NCBI GenBank assembly: GCA_964017145.1
Contig: CAXHKQ010000184.1
Coordinates: 1-45,662 of the forward strand
From: Agrocybe praecox
Taxonomy: Eukaryota; Basidiomycota; Agaricomycetes; Agaricales; Agrocybaceae
DNA: 45,662 nucleotides
Direction: 5' to 3'
Positions within the stretch are counted from its first letter, which is position 1; the number at the start of each line of letters is the position of its first letter. The position numbers were made by a program, and so were the translations under genes. Positions 1 to 11,269 of this stretch are shown piece after piece. Under the pieces are notes generated by a model. That model did no database searches. It was given only the letters and a program-made list of their open reading frames with translations, and had not been told where the DNA came from.

Positions 1-572
1 GTTAGGGCTGAAACACCCGTGTCTCGAACACGCGACGGCCACAACGCCGGTTACATCGCATGATTTCGATGTTTGTTTCGCTGTCTGAATGACCTTGAAT
101 CGGCGCTCGCAAGGCGCTTTCTGAAGAATTTGTGAGATAGCTGGTAGCAAGAAACACATTTATGAGGCTTACTGTTGGTTTTTCGGCGGCAGTCTTCAGA
201 AAGTTTGTATAATCTTCGCGTTTTGGTGCCATTCCGGCTCCATCACTTAACCAATAGTCGCGTGAAGGCGCAACAGATCTGACATGGTCCGCTTTGAAAT
301 TACCATCAGCCACAAACACGCGACGGTACATCCATTGATCGCGTCTTTCATGCCAATCGGCCGGCAAATTGATATCTACCTGTGGACATGCTGGACAGAA
401 AAGGGCCATCTCCCCGTGCACGGCTTCGTCGGGTTTCTGGCCATTATGACCATAACCAGACCATTTAAGTTTCTTGAGCCAGCGCCAAAGACGCGACATT
501 CTACGGAACTCGTTGTGCAAGTCGACCACTTCCGACGGTGCATCAGGAAAATGACCATCATCCCCAAGTGTC
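1..572 (-). pseudogene. KDZ transposase, C-terminal half (split gene, runs off window)
   Basis: The minus-strand frame is open from about 572 to the window edge. It encodes a stretch with WRWLKKLKWSGYGH, then CPACPQVDINLP, then VADGNFKADH, then YWLSDGAGM. These match the central part of Kyakuja-Dileera-Zisupton transposases, where the CPxCPQ..NLP block and the DGNFKA aspartate block are conserved landmarks. The N-terminal part of such a protein is absent here but is found in the same orientation at 26493-27844, on the far side of the large insertion beginning at 573. I therefore read this as one gene cut in two. The rest of the catalytic domain would lie beyond base 1. The fragment is rich in CGCG-containing hexamers, like the 26.5-35.6 kb block and unlike the insertion. 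Whether the KDZ copy was functional before the insertion cannot be judged. Confidence 0.85.
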
Positions 573-640
573 CCTCAGGGCGTCCAAGGGCGTCCTAGGG
601 AGCTAGGGCAGCCAGGGTCTCCATGGGACTCCTAGGTTAC
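573..640 (+). repeat. Left inverted terminal/subterminal repeat of the giant element
   Basis: The segment begins CCTCAGGGCGTCC and continues with repeated AGGGCGTCC and CTAGGG units. The right end read inward (26458 leftward) begins TCTCAGGGCATCC and repeats AGGGCATCC twice before a CTAGGAG. Eleven of the first thirteen positions agree. The short internal iterations resemble transposase-binding subterminal repeats. Confidence 0.65.
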
Positions 641-1248
641 AGTCTTCCCTGAACTAAAACCTGAAACTGTCTTTAAGTTCTCCTTTTATAGACTTTATTT
701 ATTTATTTATTTATAAAGCCCTAAAGAACATATTTGTAATTTACGCTATTCAAAAGTAATATAGAGACTAAATCTAATTGAGATTTGAGTATAGACTACC
801 AAACCATCTTCAAAGCCTTGAAGCGTTGTCAGTTTGATTGGTCAAACAATATGCTTTGATAAGCATTTGATTACAAAAAGAGTCGTTCATTAACTTAAAA
901 ATAAATTGATTTAGAAATAGTTCTTTTAAGACCTTATAAAATTATTAATGCTCAAAAGCGTTGTTATTGCCTTAGAATATAATTTATTCTCAAAAAGGTA
1001 CTATATCATTAAATCTTGTTAATTAAGCTAAACAGTGTCTTTGTTGCCCTATGGTATAATACTTATAAAAGAGGATCTACATCACCAAAAATTACTTCAT
1101 AACACAAAAAGCGCTTTCTGCTCCAAAAAAAGACATCAACACTTACAGTGCATATAAGAGTACCCAAAGCTGACCCAATCACAATAAGTAGCAAAAAATA
1201 CCATAATTATATAGCATAGAAAAAAACATTGACGGAGAGTATAAATAT
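641..1248. other. AT-rich non-coding left arm of the element
   Basis: No open frame of useful length was seen on either strand. The sequence is very AT-rich, includes a short TTTA run near 700, and lies between the left repeat and the 3' end of the DUF6532-type gene. It probably contains that gene's 3' untranslated region and polyadenylation signals. Confidence 0.5.
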
Positions 1249-3302
1249 TTACATGGTACTAGCACCTGTCGTAGATCCAGTTGAATCAAATTCATCTTGT
1301 TGATTCAAACTTGAAGGGCCTGTTATAGACATGTCCAAGGCGTTAGCAGAAGTAGAAGGGACAGTGGATCCTGTGGAAGTGGAGGCCTGTTTGCTCTGAG
1401 CAGCATGAGCGATAGCCCCTAATGCCATAAAATCGACTCCCTCAAAATCATCCTCAACGTTGTGAAGATCAGCTCCTGCCCGACTTTGGGAACTAATTAA
1501 AAAGAGAACGTTATCAGTATAGAATTATAATAAATGTAATACCGCTAGTACTTACTAAACGGTTTTAAAAAGCTCTTGCTGAAGGTAGTTTGCGTAGCCT
1601 GAATCCTGCGACTTTGTAACAAAATAATTCCAGGCTTCCATATGATGTTCGTATCTAGAATTGAGAGTTAATAAAGTCAAAATAGTGTTTAAAAAAAGAG
1701 AATCACTTAGCGCGACAGTTGTCCTCACTGAATGGAATTTGAAGCTTGACCCCCGTAACCCATTGCTTTAAACAGTTTTCGATCTAAAATATAATACTTC
1801 AATTAAAGCAAATGTCTTGGTATGAAGAAAAATACTTACGCATGTTATAACCAAAACAATAACAGGGGCTGGGATTTTCTGCTTCGCCATCATGATGTTG
1901 TAGGCATTTAGATCAGACTTTGCCTTTCCTGTACAAAACCATTGCTGACGAATAGCTTCTGCAATTATTGGGTTTCCATAGGGTCGTAAGGTATCAACCT
2001 CCCTATTCTGTGAGATATAATGATATAAGACAACGACAAAAAAAAAAGCACAAAAAAAAAACAAAATATACTTCAAAATTAATACCTCCAAATCTAAATC
2101 TACCTTTTTCCAGGAGCCAAGCGACATAAGCTGCACGGTCTTGAGCCTTTGAAAATTCGCCCGGAAGACCATAATGGCCAGTGATAAGGTTTTGAACTCG
2201 GTTGGCTAGAGTATTGGTCAGACTACCTCTGTCATAAATGGCCTAGTTATAATAAGAATAAATATTGAGATTTAGAAAAGATATAAGTAGAACTTACATA
2301 GGTTATTAAACTATCGATGATATCCTGGTCATTACTTTGGATGAGGTCTTGGAGAATCTTTTTGAGAATAGGCGTTGAGGCTGCTTGTTTGAGAAGATCC
2401 ATGTTAAACTTAGCTCTTTCAGCCGGGCCTTTAGGGGGATATGGCGTATCTGATTTAGGTATCATAAGAAAATGAATAAACATAAAAAAGTGTGGACCAT
2501 ACCTAGAGCAGCTTGTTGTCGAAAGTGTTTTTTGGCCATTATAGCCAAGGGTAAAACAGTATCGTTGAAGTCCTCTCTTTTGATTTTTCCAAACTTTCGG
2601 TTACCAGACTTCTTTTTTCTAGAAGAAATCTTTCGGCTGCCGGTATCAGTAGAAGACTGCCTAAAAATCTACAGAAGAGTAAGCTATATATAATAGTAAA
2701 AGAAATATAAAAAACCAAACCCCATTCAAAGCGAACATTGCTTCATGACTTTGACTAAGCCTCCCTTCTTCTTCTTCATTCTCTTCATCGTCATCGTCGT
2801 TGTCTTCTTCTTCCTGACCATCCTCTGATGCATCAGACCCACTATTACCTTTGCTTGTGTCTTCTTCATGCTCTGGCTCTTCTGGAAGAAAAAGGTCTTC
2901 ATCTTGGGCACCGCTCCCAAGGGTTTTTGCTAGGTGACGTTCATCCTCATCCAGATTACATGGGCGCTTAGCTCCAGGAGGACTGTTATCTTCATCTTGC
3001 GATGATTCGGCGGAGGATTCATTATCCCTAGCGTCTTGATTCCTCTTGCGTATGCCTATCAAATTTGAGCATTGAAATTTAGTATAAAAAGAAAGAAAAA
3101 ACACACCTTGCACTCTAAGTTGCTCTGCAGCTTTCTCAGCCTGTTTCTTCTGCTCCATCAAACCATTCAAAGCTATTTCCATATCTGGAGTAAAGTTGGA
3201 CGACATTGGAGTATTTCCAGAACGTTTTCCTCCAGAAGTCGCCTTTTTCTTCTTGGCGTTGGCCTGCTTCTGTGTTGAAGCTCTCGTATTGGTGATTGGC
3301 AT
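1249..3302 (-). CDS. DUF6532-type protein, nine exons
   Basis: Model: complement of 1249-1492, 1556-1654, 1707-1783, 1840-2007, 2072-2242, 2298-2449, 2503-2668, 2721-3055 and 3107-3302. These join in frame to 535 residues. The introns are 51-64 nt; the donor at 2071 (GTATAT) is the weakest. The start is the Met of MPITNTRASTQ. The N-terminus is basic (about 1-30), then comes an acidic Asp/Glu-rich tract (about 120-165), then a basic KKKSGNRK patch. The C-terminal half has the series LRPYGNPII, IPAPVIVLVIT, LKQWVTG and YEHHMEAW. This resembles the basidiomycete DUF6532 domain (PY.NP.I, then a hydrophobic LV.T helix, EW.TG, and Y..H). The function of the domain is unknown. It lies 162 bp downstream of the TET/JBP gene on the same strand, so the two probably belong to one transposon cargo module. 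The acidic and basic tracts suggest a chromatin or DNA partner, which is inference. Confidence 0.72.
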
Positions 3303-3464
3303 TCTGCAGGAAGTAGAAGTGATAAAATCAAAGAAGAAGGTTGAAGCAAGAGCAAAAGAGAAGGTAGAATATGAAACAGGAGCATAGACATTAAGCGAGA
3401 TATTAAACATAGAACAAACATTGTCAAACAAAAGCGAAGAAATATCACTATTAGCACTACATCA

Positions 3465-6400
3465 CTAATGAATAAAGTCTTTGTTGTGACCCCAACCATT
3501 ATAATTAGCTATCCAATCTTCAGCACTTTTGTCTGTATGAAAGACAAAAGATGCTCGTTTTCCATCAAAATCCATGTTAAAATGACTGACATAATTGGAA
3601 GGAAATGCGGCAAAGTCACCATTTCTTGCTGCCATCGCAAGGCCAATTTCATGAAAGGCAATATCTCCTCCAATGCAGTCTGAAGCAACTAATACACCAC
3701 ATACCCGCCAATCCTTATAGTCGCGATGAAAGGTAGTAGAGCAGTTGAGATTTAATACAACGCTGCTAAAAGGCTCCATTGGTGCAACTTCATAGTCCGG
3801 AAGCAAATCAATGTATTTTGATAATTCTTTCATGATTTCGGGAAGAATAGCTTCCATCTGTAAAACAGCAGAAATCTAGAAAATGTAGAAAAAAATTGAA
3901 TATAAGACTTACAGTATTTTTGGTCCAACCAAAAACATTCCTAAACATATCTTTGAAGAGAAGATACTCCTCCATATTGTCAATTGTCTCCTTCGAGTAT
4001 CGAGGAATTAATTGAGACAAAGCTTGCTGACGTTGGGCCTTTTTCTTCTTGAGACAATAAGGAGATATATTCGGGGGAGATCCAGTGCCCTGTAAACAGT
4101 ACGATAAGCTTAGAAAATAACATTAAGAATTTAGTACCTTTGTCGCAAATCTATTGTATAATGTAAAATGAATATTCGGATAGAGAAAGTCCCATGGTTC
4201 TTCTTTGGTGTTTGTGGGTTTGAAGTCGTTTGGCCATATAGCTGTAAGACGATCACAAAGATCACCTTTTATACTATCAGGCATAGAAGGGACAACTATA
4301 ATCAGAAAATTTCCGTTTTTATCATTAACGCGGAGCGTTTTACTAAGAATACCATGTAAGATAAAAGATAAAAGAGAGAGAAAACTCATGATTCACCTTC
4401 CAAGAATGGAGGGATTAAATCTAATGTATCCTCCTTCTCGCTTTCTGCCTGTTTTTAATAAGTCTTGAAGCTAACCAAAATAAGGTAAGAAAATAAAAGA
4501 TAACAACACGTTAACAAAGATACTTACTTTTGTTTTGAGATCTTCAAGGTCTTCTGCCCAAACACTATCTTCGACAAACTGTCTTTCCTTTTCGGTGAAG
4601 TCAAAAATTCCCTCAGGATTTTTCCTTGGTCCAGGAAATTTTCGATTTCGTTTCAAGCTTGGATCGAAATTTGTGTTAATAATAAATGTATCCATGGATG
4701 GAGGTGACGATAGAGGACAGGATATGTCTGTGGATGGAAGTAAGAGCGTGTGCATGGATGGAAGGGAAGGTGTGTGTGCGGATGAAAGAGAGGACATATT
4801 CATGGATGGAAAAGAGGGCGTATCTGTTGATGGAAGAGAGGACATGTCTTCTGAGGTATTAAAAGAAAGAGGATCCTCATTTCCTGGGGGCGATGTAATA
4901 GATTGGGAATTGGGAATCACTTGAAAACGTCTAATGCTCTTATTCGTCGATGAAAAGCAAGATTGCCAAACTTTTTCATTCCGAACACTGATTAGAAATG
5001 ATCTATATATCGAAGCTGAGTTCGGAAAGAGTATATATAGATGAATAAAAACATACCGAGAACGAAGAGCTCCAAAGTATCGAGCACTAATCAAGACATT
5101 TGTACAATCAACGAATTCCATTATTCCATGATAAACAAGCAGTGAATGATCCAAAAGTGATGGTAGAGACAATGGCCATTTATTACGCATCTCATTAACG
5201 GCAGGTATAAGGTTTTTGATTACCAGCTTTCCAAGGGAAAGTTCTAAAATGGTTATATCATTAAAAAATGCGCATACAAAAATAGAACATAAGATAACTT
5301 ACTTGGATTCGGATTCGCAATTATCTGGCAAATAGCCTCACATGTAACGCCGGTTAACTTGGATAAGAATGCCTTTTTTTTTGCCGCAGCCACGAGTAAT
5401 AAAAGATATACAGAACCTAGATGACTTAATACGATGGATTATTGGATACGAATTGTTGAGAAACGTACCAGCCTCTGCTAACTTGGCAAAATTGGATCCA
5501 CCTCTTTTCCATCGATCAAAAGAGCTAATATTTGCTTTGCGTGGCAAATAATGAAGTAAAATGTCCTTTCTGGTCAGGCCAGGTTTGGAAACTTCCAAGC
5601 TTTTCGAATTGAATTAGCATAATTTAAAGTGAAAGATTGAAAAATGAAATGCACCACTTGAGTTTGGCGACAAAGTGAATACAGTTCAGCATACTAAGAA
5701 AGCTGAAACCAACTTCGACTTTTTCATGAAGAGCACAGCACTCTGCAACAGACGATAATGTTTGGCCATAAGTAGAAGAATTAACCCTTGCGTTTGCCTT
5801 CCAGATATTTCCTGTCATCACATGATCTATGGCAGAAGAGAGATCTCCCATGACCTGTTCAATGACATTTTCGGAAAGAATCTCAACTAGGCAGGTATGG
5901 ATGCTGGAAGGGAGATTTTCTGAGGCAAAACCTGGATCTATTTCCTCCCAAAGTCTTGGACGCTTTACTAAATATAACAAGTAAGGATCAGTCTATGTTA
6001 AATCTCGATGGATGAATCAAAGTAAATTTACCATTTGAATCATCCGTTGTATCCCCCAAATCACGCTTTAAAGAAAGCATTTTCATAGCAACACCTCCTC
6101 GTGCATCACCTAACCTGGCAGTTGGTCGAGAGTCTGCATTGAAGATGATTAGCATCAGGTATCGCATATAAGCTTGGATTACTCCCTACCATTACTGTTT
6201 TTATCCTTGGATACGATGGTATACCTGAGGCGGCGGTTTCCACCAGAGACAGAATCATCGCCAGAATTATCTTCAGAACCACTCTCTGTAGCATACAATG
6301 CATCAGGACCACTGTAGCATTGAAAAAAAATGCAACGTACCTTCATTGCTGCTCACCGCAGCGAGTTTTTTCATATGCATAACCTTCGCTTCACCTCCTT

Positions 6401-7477
6401 CGGCTGGCTCTTCATAAAGTGTCACGGACCTGACGCGGCGCTTGCCACCAGCGACAGAGTCATCACCAGAATTATCTTCGGAACCACTCTCTGTAGCATA
6501 CAATGCATCAGGACCACTGTAGCGTTGAAAAAAAAATTGTAACGTACCTTCATCGTCGCTCGCCATAGCGCGTTTTTTCATATGCATAACCTTCGCTTCA
6601 CCTCCTTCGACTTGCTCTTCATAAAGTGTCGCGGACCTGACGCGGCACTCGCCACCAGAGAAAGAGTCACCACCAGAATTATCTTCGGAACCACTCTCTG
6701 TAGCATACAATGCATCAGGACCACTGTAGTGTTGAAAAGACAATTGCAACGTACCTTCATCGTCACTCACCACAGCGCGTTTTTTGGAACGTATCACCTT
6801 GGCTTCACCTCCTTCGGCTTGCTCTTCATAAAGCGTCGCGGACCTGACACGGCACTCGCCACCAGAGCCAGAGAAAGAGTCACCACCAGAATTATCTTCG
6901 GAACCACTCTCTGTAGCATACAATACATCAGGACCACTGTAGCGTTGAAAAAAAATTGTAACGTACCTTCATCGTCGCTTGCCATAGCGCGTTTTTTCAT
7001 ATGCATAACCTTCGCTTCACCTCCTTCGACTTGCTCTTCATAAAGCGTCGCAGGCTTGACGCGACGGTCGCCACTAGCGACAGTGTCATCTCCAAAATTA
7101 TCTTTGGAACCACTCTCTGCAGCATACAAAGAATCAGGACCACTGTAGCGTTGAAAAGACAATTGCCACGTACCTTCATCGTCGCTCACCGTAGCGTGTT
7201 TTTTCGAATGCATAACCTTGGCTTCACCTCCTTCGACTTGTTCTTCGTAGAGCGTCGCGGACCTGAGGCGGCGGGAGCCTCCAGATATGGCGTCGTTGGC
7301 AGAGTCAAGTTCAGGATAACTAACGTCATGAAGATGTCCAGGCAGATGTTCCAGGAGGACGGATTGTACATCTTCTATGTGTATTGATTGGTTGTCGCTA
7401 TGAAGATCGTTGTGATACCAGTCCGTTGCAGCGAGTAATAGCTGTATGTTGTCCTCAGAGAGCCAAACGAAGGGCAT
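3465..7477 (-). CDS. Fungal TET/JBP-like 2-oxoglutarate/Fe(II) dioxygenase
   Basis: Model: complement of 3465-3857, 3913-4089, 4138-4342, 4397-4470, 4528-5002, 5057-5243, 5303-5416, 5469-5599, 5655-5967, 6032-6133 and 6190-7477. The ten downstream exons join without a stop; introns are 48-64 nt. The last exon carries the catalytic core: HRD (iron-binding H-x-D, about residues 1066-1068), GGDIAFHEIG, SHFNMDF (third iron ligand) and GKRASFVFH (arginine for 2-oxoglutarate). Fungal TET/JBP proteins oxidise 5-methylcytosine in DNA (shown for a Coprinopsis enzyme) and are expanded beside KDZ and Plavaka transposons. Middle exons include the family-typical AKLAEAG and LTGVTCEAI helices. The first exon holds about five tandem ~68-residue repeats with two indels (at 6322-6329 and 6949-6956) that put the units between them out of frame. 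The start is the Met of MPFVWLSEDN. The catalytic part looks intact; full-length product depends on whether the indels are real. Confidence 0.85.
4690..4852. repeat. 24-bp coding minisatellite in the TET/JBP gene
   Basis: Units of 24 bp (for example TGCATGGATGGAAGGGAAGG on the plus strand) repeat about six times. On the coding strand they give an 8-residue Ser/Pro repeat such as SSLPSTDT and PSFPSMNM. The unit length keeps the frame, so copy number can vary without breaking the protein. It forms a low-complexity linker between two folded parts. Confidence 0.8.
6230..7300. repeat. Tandem ~206-bp coding repeats, N-terminus of the TET/JBP gene
   Basis: Five full units and one partial unit are present. 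On the coding (minus) strand each reads approximately SGPDALYATESGSEDNSG, then a Gly-Gly-x-Arg-Arg segment, TLYEEQVEGGEAKV, a basic KKR segment and SDDEGTLQ. Between units is a short pyrimidine tract whose length varies. Most units are in frame, but the A8 tracts at 6322-6329 and 6949-6956 (plus strand) shift it by -2 and -1 respectively. The repeats are acidic/basic alternating and probably disordered. Confidence 0.85.
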
Positions 7478-7544
7478 TATAAAAAAGATGGGAGGTGAAT
7501 ATGTGCGAGGGAGAATAATGGTTTGAATGTTTTTTGCAGAATAC

Positions 7545-7571
7545 CGTGGGAATTTCCGTCGCATTTGATGG
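7545..7571 (+). promoter_or_regulatory. CGTGGGAA site plus TCGCAT box upstream of the TET/JBP gene
   Basis: CGTGGGAA at 7545-7552 is followed by TCGCAT at 7559-7564. It lies about 70 bp upstream of the TET/JBP start on the opposite strand. The same composite occurs at 14594 and 20489. CGTGGGAA equals the core bound by CSL/RBP-J-type factors, which fungi also have; a role here is inference. Confidence 0.45.
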
Positions 7572-8643
7572 ACCCATACATATTTTGATGTTCTGCGCTA
7601 TGATTGTTAATCATGCCGGCATGACTCAGGAACAAATTCCCGTCTTACTCATAACAAATAGTCTAATAGTAATATAGATATTTCTAACTAGAAACGAAGT
7701 AAATTGGTTTGACTATCTGATCCCTTCCTACTCAAATTCTATGCTCTCTGCGACTTACTCCAACTAATGAACCTGCTAGAAGCGAGCCAACGATAACCAT
7801 AAGCGCGTTCCTCCTCCAGGACTGACCGGGAGGTGAGAGGGTATTCGAAATCGCATTAGAGTTGGAAATCGAAGCAGGTCCGACGCCAAACGCAAACCGA
7901 TTGTCGCTCGCCAAAAGCTAGTGCAGCAGGGTTGGTAAACTTCTTGTGTCCAAGATCTTCCTTGTTTTGAGGTGGAGGTGTAGATGGCTAAGGTTCAATA
8001 CCAGCCAGCTTAGAAACAACAGTGGGTGAAGGGGAAGTGAAGCACGAATGGGCCAATGATGACGCGATGCCAGTAACAGGTAACGAAGGCGAAGTTTTGG
8101 GGATATATTCTGGTTGGGTCAAACAAGCGCGTGTGGACGCGGGTACCATGGAGCTAGTCGGACCACTGGCGACGGTGGTGGTAATGATCGGTGGAATATC
8201 ATTTGATAACCCGACTGCCAACATACAACCCCTGACTGATAACGAGCTCCGCAGTAAGAGATCATTGCTCTTCGATTTGGATCAATTGCTGAATGGAAAA
8301 GAAAGATTATTCAGTAAAATAAGTAAAATAAGCAATAATGTAGCAAAGAAAGATCAAAGAAAGGGTCTAATTGTATATGTTAGAAAACAAGCCGACTTTA
8401 CGCGAAGTAAAGCGCGAAAAGGATGGGCCAACAGCTGTGGACCATCCACCAAGAAAGAACATGACAAAAGTGAGAAGACATACCTTCGAGGCCCTCGTTT
8501 TCTTGTCTATTTCGCTCATCCTAACGCTACTGCCCGTATTTCCTCTCTTGACAAACTTCATCGTGACGTCCTCTTGCCACTGACTTGCCATGCAGACCAA
8601 GCTTGACTGTTCCCAAGCTCGTCCTCTCCCAGCGTCTGCAAGA
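7572..8643. other. No confident gene; possible remnant of a membrane protein
   Basis: GC content rises here, marking the start of the host-like island. On the minus strand, 7732-8224 contains a Ser/Thr/Pro-rich stretch and a hydrophobic segment (ALMVIVGSLLAGSLVGV) followed by basic residues, like the tail of a single-pass membrane protein. The frames do not join into a convincing model. Plus-strand ORFs in the interval have no recognisable composition. Confidence 0.35.
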
Positions 8644-9121
8644 GCGAATACGGCCTGAAATTTGGAAGCGGTACGGTGTGGGTGGGCAGCCGCGTAGGCG
8701 AATGTAGCTGGGTGCGCGTATACGTCCGGTATTGGTACCTTGGCAGTGCTTCTGCATTTGGATTCCCGCTTGACTGATTCAGGGTGGGGTATGCACTCGC
8801 TGCTGATGACCCAGTCATTTCGGAGAAAGAGCAACCGAGGCGCGTGGATGTTGGTGCTCACTAGTATAGGATGTCCTTGGAGGCGGATATGGCCTGAACT
8901 TGGGGGTGGTACGGTGTGGTTGGGCAGCCATGTAGGCGAATGCAGCTGGGTGCGCGTATACGTCCGGTATTGGCACCTTGTCAGTGCTTCTGCATTTGGA
9001 TTCCCGCTTGACTGATTCAGGGTGGGGTATGCACTCGCTGCTGATGACCCAGTCGTTTCGGAGAAAGAGCAAACGAGGCGCGTGGATGTTGGAGTTCACT
9101 AGTAGAGGATGTCCTTGGAGG
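8644..9121. repeat. Tandem direct duplication, two ~239-bp copies
   Basis: The sequence from GCGAATACGGCCTGAA at 8644 recurs from GCGGATATGGCCTGAA at 8883 with high identity, for example the shared GATTCAGGGTGGGGTATGCA. A minus-strand frame beginning APRLLFLRNDWVISSE is open in both copies but does not extend into a gene I recognise. It could be a duplicated exon or simple non-coding duplication. Confidence 0.8.
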
Positions 9122-9239
9122 CAGTGATGAGCTCTGTGTTGGATTGATGGGCGTGGTGTTGTACCTGTCTCCGTTGCAATCCAGCATCGAAAGTGTGGTA
9201 ATCGAAGCGAAAATGTGGCGATATGAACGCATATTCAGG

Positions 9240-9724
9240 ACGTGGATGACAGGTGAATGTCATGATTGATATACTAGAGAATGAGACCGTAAGCAACATG
9301 GAAAGAGGGAAGGTAAAAAGGATACTCACAATCGATATTGAAAAGATCCCAAGACAGATTATGCGTGAATCGTGCGACGAGCGAAGAACCTCCAGTCGAC
9401 GCACAATCGCCAGCATACAAGCAGACAAAAGAATTTGAGAGGAGGTAACAGAGAGTTGGATAGCATGGAGAAGATAGCATGGAGAAGATAGCATAGAGAA
9501 GCGCAACTAGCAAACCACTATCAGTCGTTCCAGTAAGTAAGTAAGAAAGAGTAGAGTCCGAATTTGGAATGCATATTCGCTATGTCACACCGTGTTACTG
9601 TGATTAAACCTCGACATCAACATTCTATTATTATCTTCTACTTATCTCAAAACTTATCTTTCAAAGGTTCAACGCGTATGTTGTGTCAGAGCTGTCGTGA
9701 GGTTCTCTACACAACTCTGACACA
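9240..9724 (+). mobile_element. LTR retrotransposon remnant (LTR plus primer-binding-site hairpin), copy 1
   Basis: This segment shares several blocks, in the same order, with 16640-17030. One is an identical 27-bp block starting GCGACGAGCGAAGAACC (9374). The segment ends in TGTGTCAGAGC at 9682, which resembles the initiator-tRNA-Met primer site TGGTATCAGAGC. The first ten bases, TGTGTCAGAG, pair perfectly with CTCTGACACA at 9715-9724. No reverse transcriptase or integrase was recognised downstream, so it is a decayed fragment or solo LTR with adjoining leader. The left boundary is approximate. Confidence 0.5.
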
Positions 9725-11269
9725 CCGATAAATTACTAGGAGTACTTGAGTCTTGCAAGCACTACTCAAGCAGTTGAAGAGCCGCCAGCCTGAAGTTGCT
9801 TTTATCATGTTCATTGTTTCTCTCCCTGTCAGCTCTTTTTTTAAATCTGTATTCAACACATTTCTAATCAGCTCCCATAGTATCCTTGTCCCCTCGGAGT
9901 CGCCCATCATCCTTCAGTTCTGTATTAGCAAATATTCTCCTCCTCATATCAACCTCATATACCTTTTGAGTCAACTGGCCTTAAGTTCAACTTACGCGAA
10001 GCTGGGCATAGAAAAGAAGATTGCATGTGTCAATTGTGTCAGAAGCTATGTCAAACATTTGGGTCTCTAGTACCGAATGGCCCCATCTACCTGGAATCAG
10101 GAACAAGGAACATTCATCGCTCTGGAAATACATTGCTGATGAATCATGCGGAAAGAAGGAATCCACTGACAAGCTTTACTACGAATTAGAATGACACTAC
10201 CAGAAGGCACGCCATCCTTGCGCCATCCTCTAGTCGTCCTGCTCTCGTTGTCCTTAGTGTTGTCATCCTCTCATCTTTTTTGTTGTCGTCCGCCTCTCGT
10301 CTTCCTCTTGTCCTCCTTGGCATCTTCTCGCTAGCTTGAAGCAGGCAACGGTGCCATTGAATAGACCGTTCAACTTACGCTGAGCTATACACAAAAAAGA
10401 AAATTGAAGGGGTCGTCAATGTGTTGGTTTGGCGCTGTGGCTATGCCAGGTACTCGACACGAGCATGAATTCTCACTCACCTGTGCCAGCGTCGTTGTTC
10501 CAGAACACATTTAAGTTCCCCAACGGTGTGCCTCACCCCTGGGTAGGCTACTGTTATCTTAAACAGATGTGTGAGAGTGGCGGCGGTTGAGATCTAACAA
10601 GGTAAGTGTTAAGTTTTTGAAGCAAGGAGAGATTAATACTTACCAAATTCACATTCTCGTTGCCTTTATAGCAAATTTGAAACCTCCACGACGTCTCCAT
10701 CATTGTATTCCGTACCTGTACCCACGTCCACTAAAATGAAATGTAGATCAAGTCATATTCTCCTTTCGAACCTAGCAGGGCCCAATTCAGACGGGAGACC
10801 GAAGTATACAAGAAGGGATTCCGTCTCCAATGCCAAGTCATTACAAGCGCCCTTCCAGTCCATCGCGTACGTTTTCCCGTTGGTGGTGTGATTTCTTCCT
10901 GCAGCATTTACTTACTATGTTTTAGGAATGCCAATACCAGCCGTAGGCAAGTATTGAAGATTTACTCTAATCCTTCGTATCTCGCTGCACGCTCCTAGGA
11001 AACGCCTGCGCCCTTGAAAATGAACTTGAAGGCACCAGATCAAGCCCTTGAAGCTAACCACCTCATAGATTGAGGAATCTCAACCTTTCAGATTCTATCC
11101 TCAGCAATTTGGTTCTTGTCATCGGCAGGCTGTAGCCTAAACCTACGTTCTTCGACCCTGTCAATAATTATGAAATACATTACAAACGTATACACATATC
11201 TGTGGCGCTGGCCGTCCACACGAATTGTCGTATTCAAGAACTGGTGTGGCCCAAAGAGGCAATTTATCC
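9725..11269. other. No confident gene
   Basis: Small ORFs on both strands lack recognisable features. A short plus-strand frame from an ATG at 10735 has a plausible intron donor after CCATCGC, but it ends soon after. The sequence could hold decayed retrotransposon interior (left part) and 5' exons or promoter of the gene starting near 11270 (right part). Confidence 0.4.

Noticed and set aside
6312..6340. GTACGT...CTACAG tracts between TET/JBP repeats as 29-nt introns
   Set aside because: They look like splice sites, but they are shorter than any other intron here, and removing them puts the repeat units in frames that contain stops, whereas reading through keeps most units in frame.
8022..8606. 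194-codon plus-strand ORF
   Set aside because: Composition is unremarkable, no domain is recognisable, and a minus-strand frame with a membrane-like segment overlaps it; neither could be supported as a gene.
9682..9724. tRNA gene or tRNA-derived SINE at the hairpin
   Set aside because: There is only one stem and no cloverleaf or internal promoter boxes; a primer-binding site next to an LTR explains the tRNA-like sequence better.
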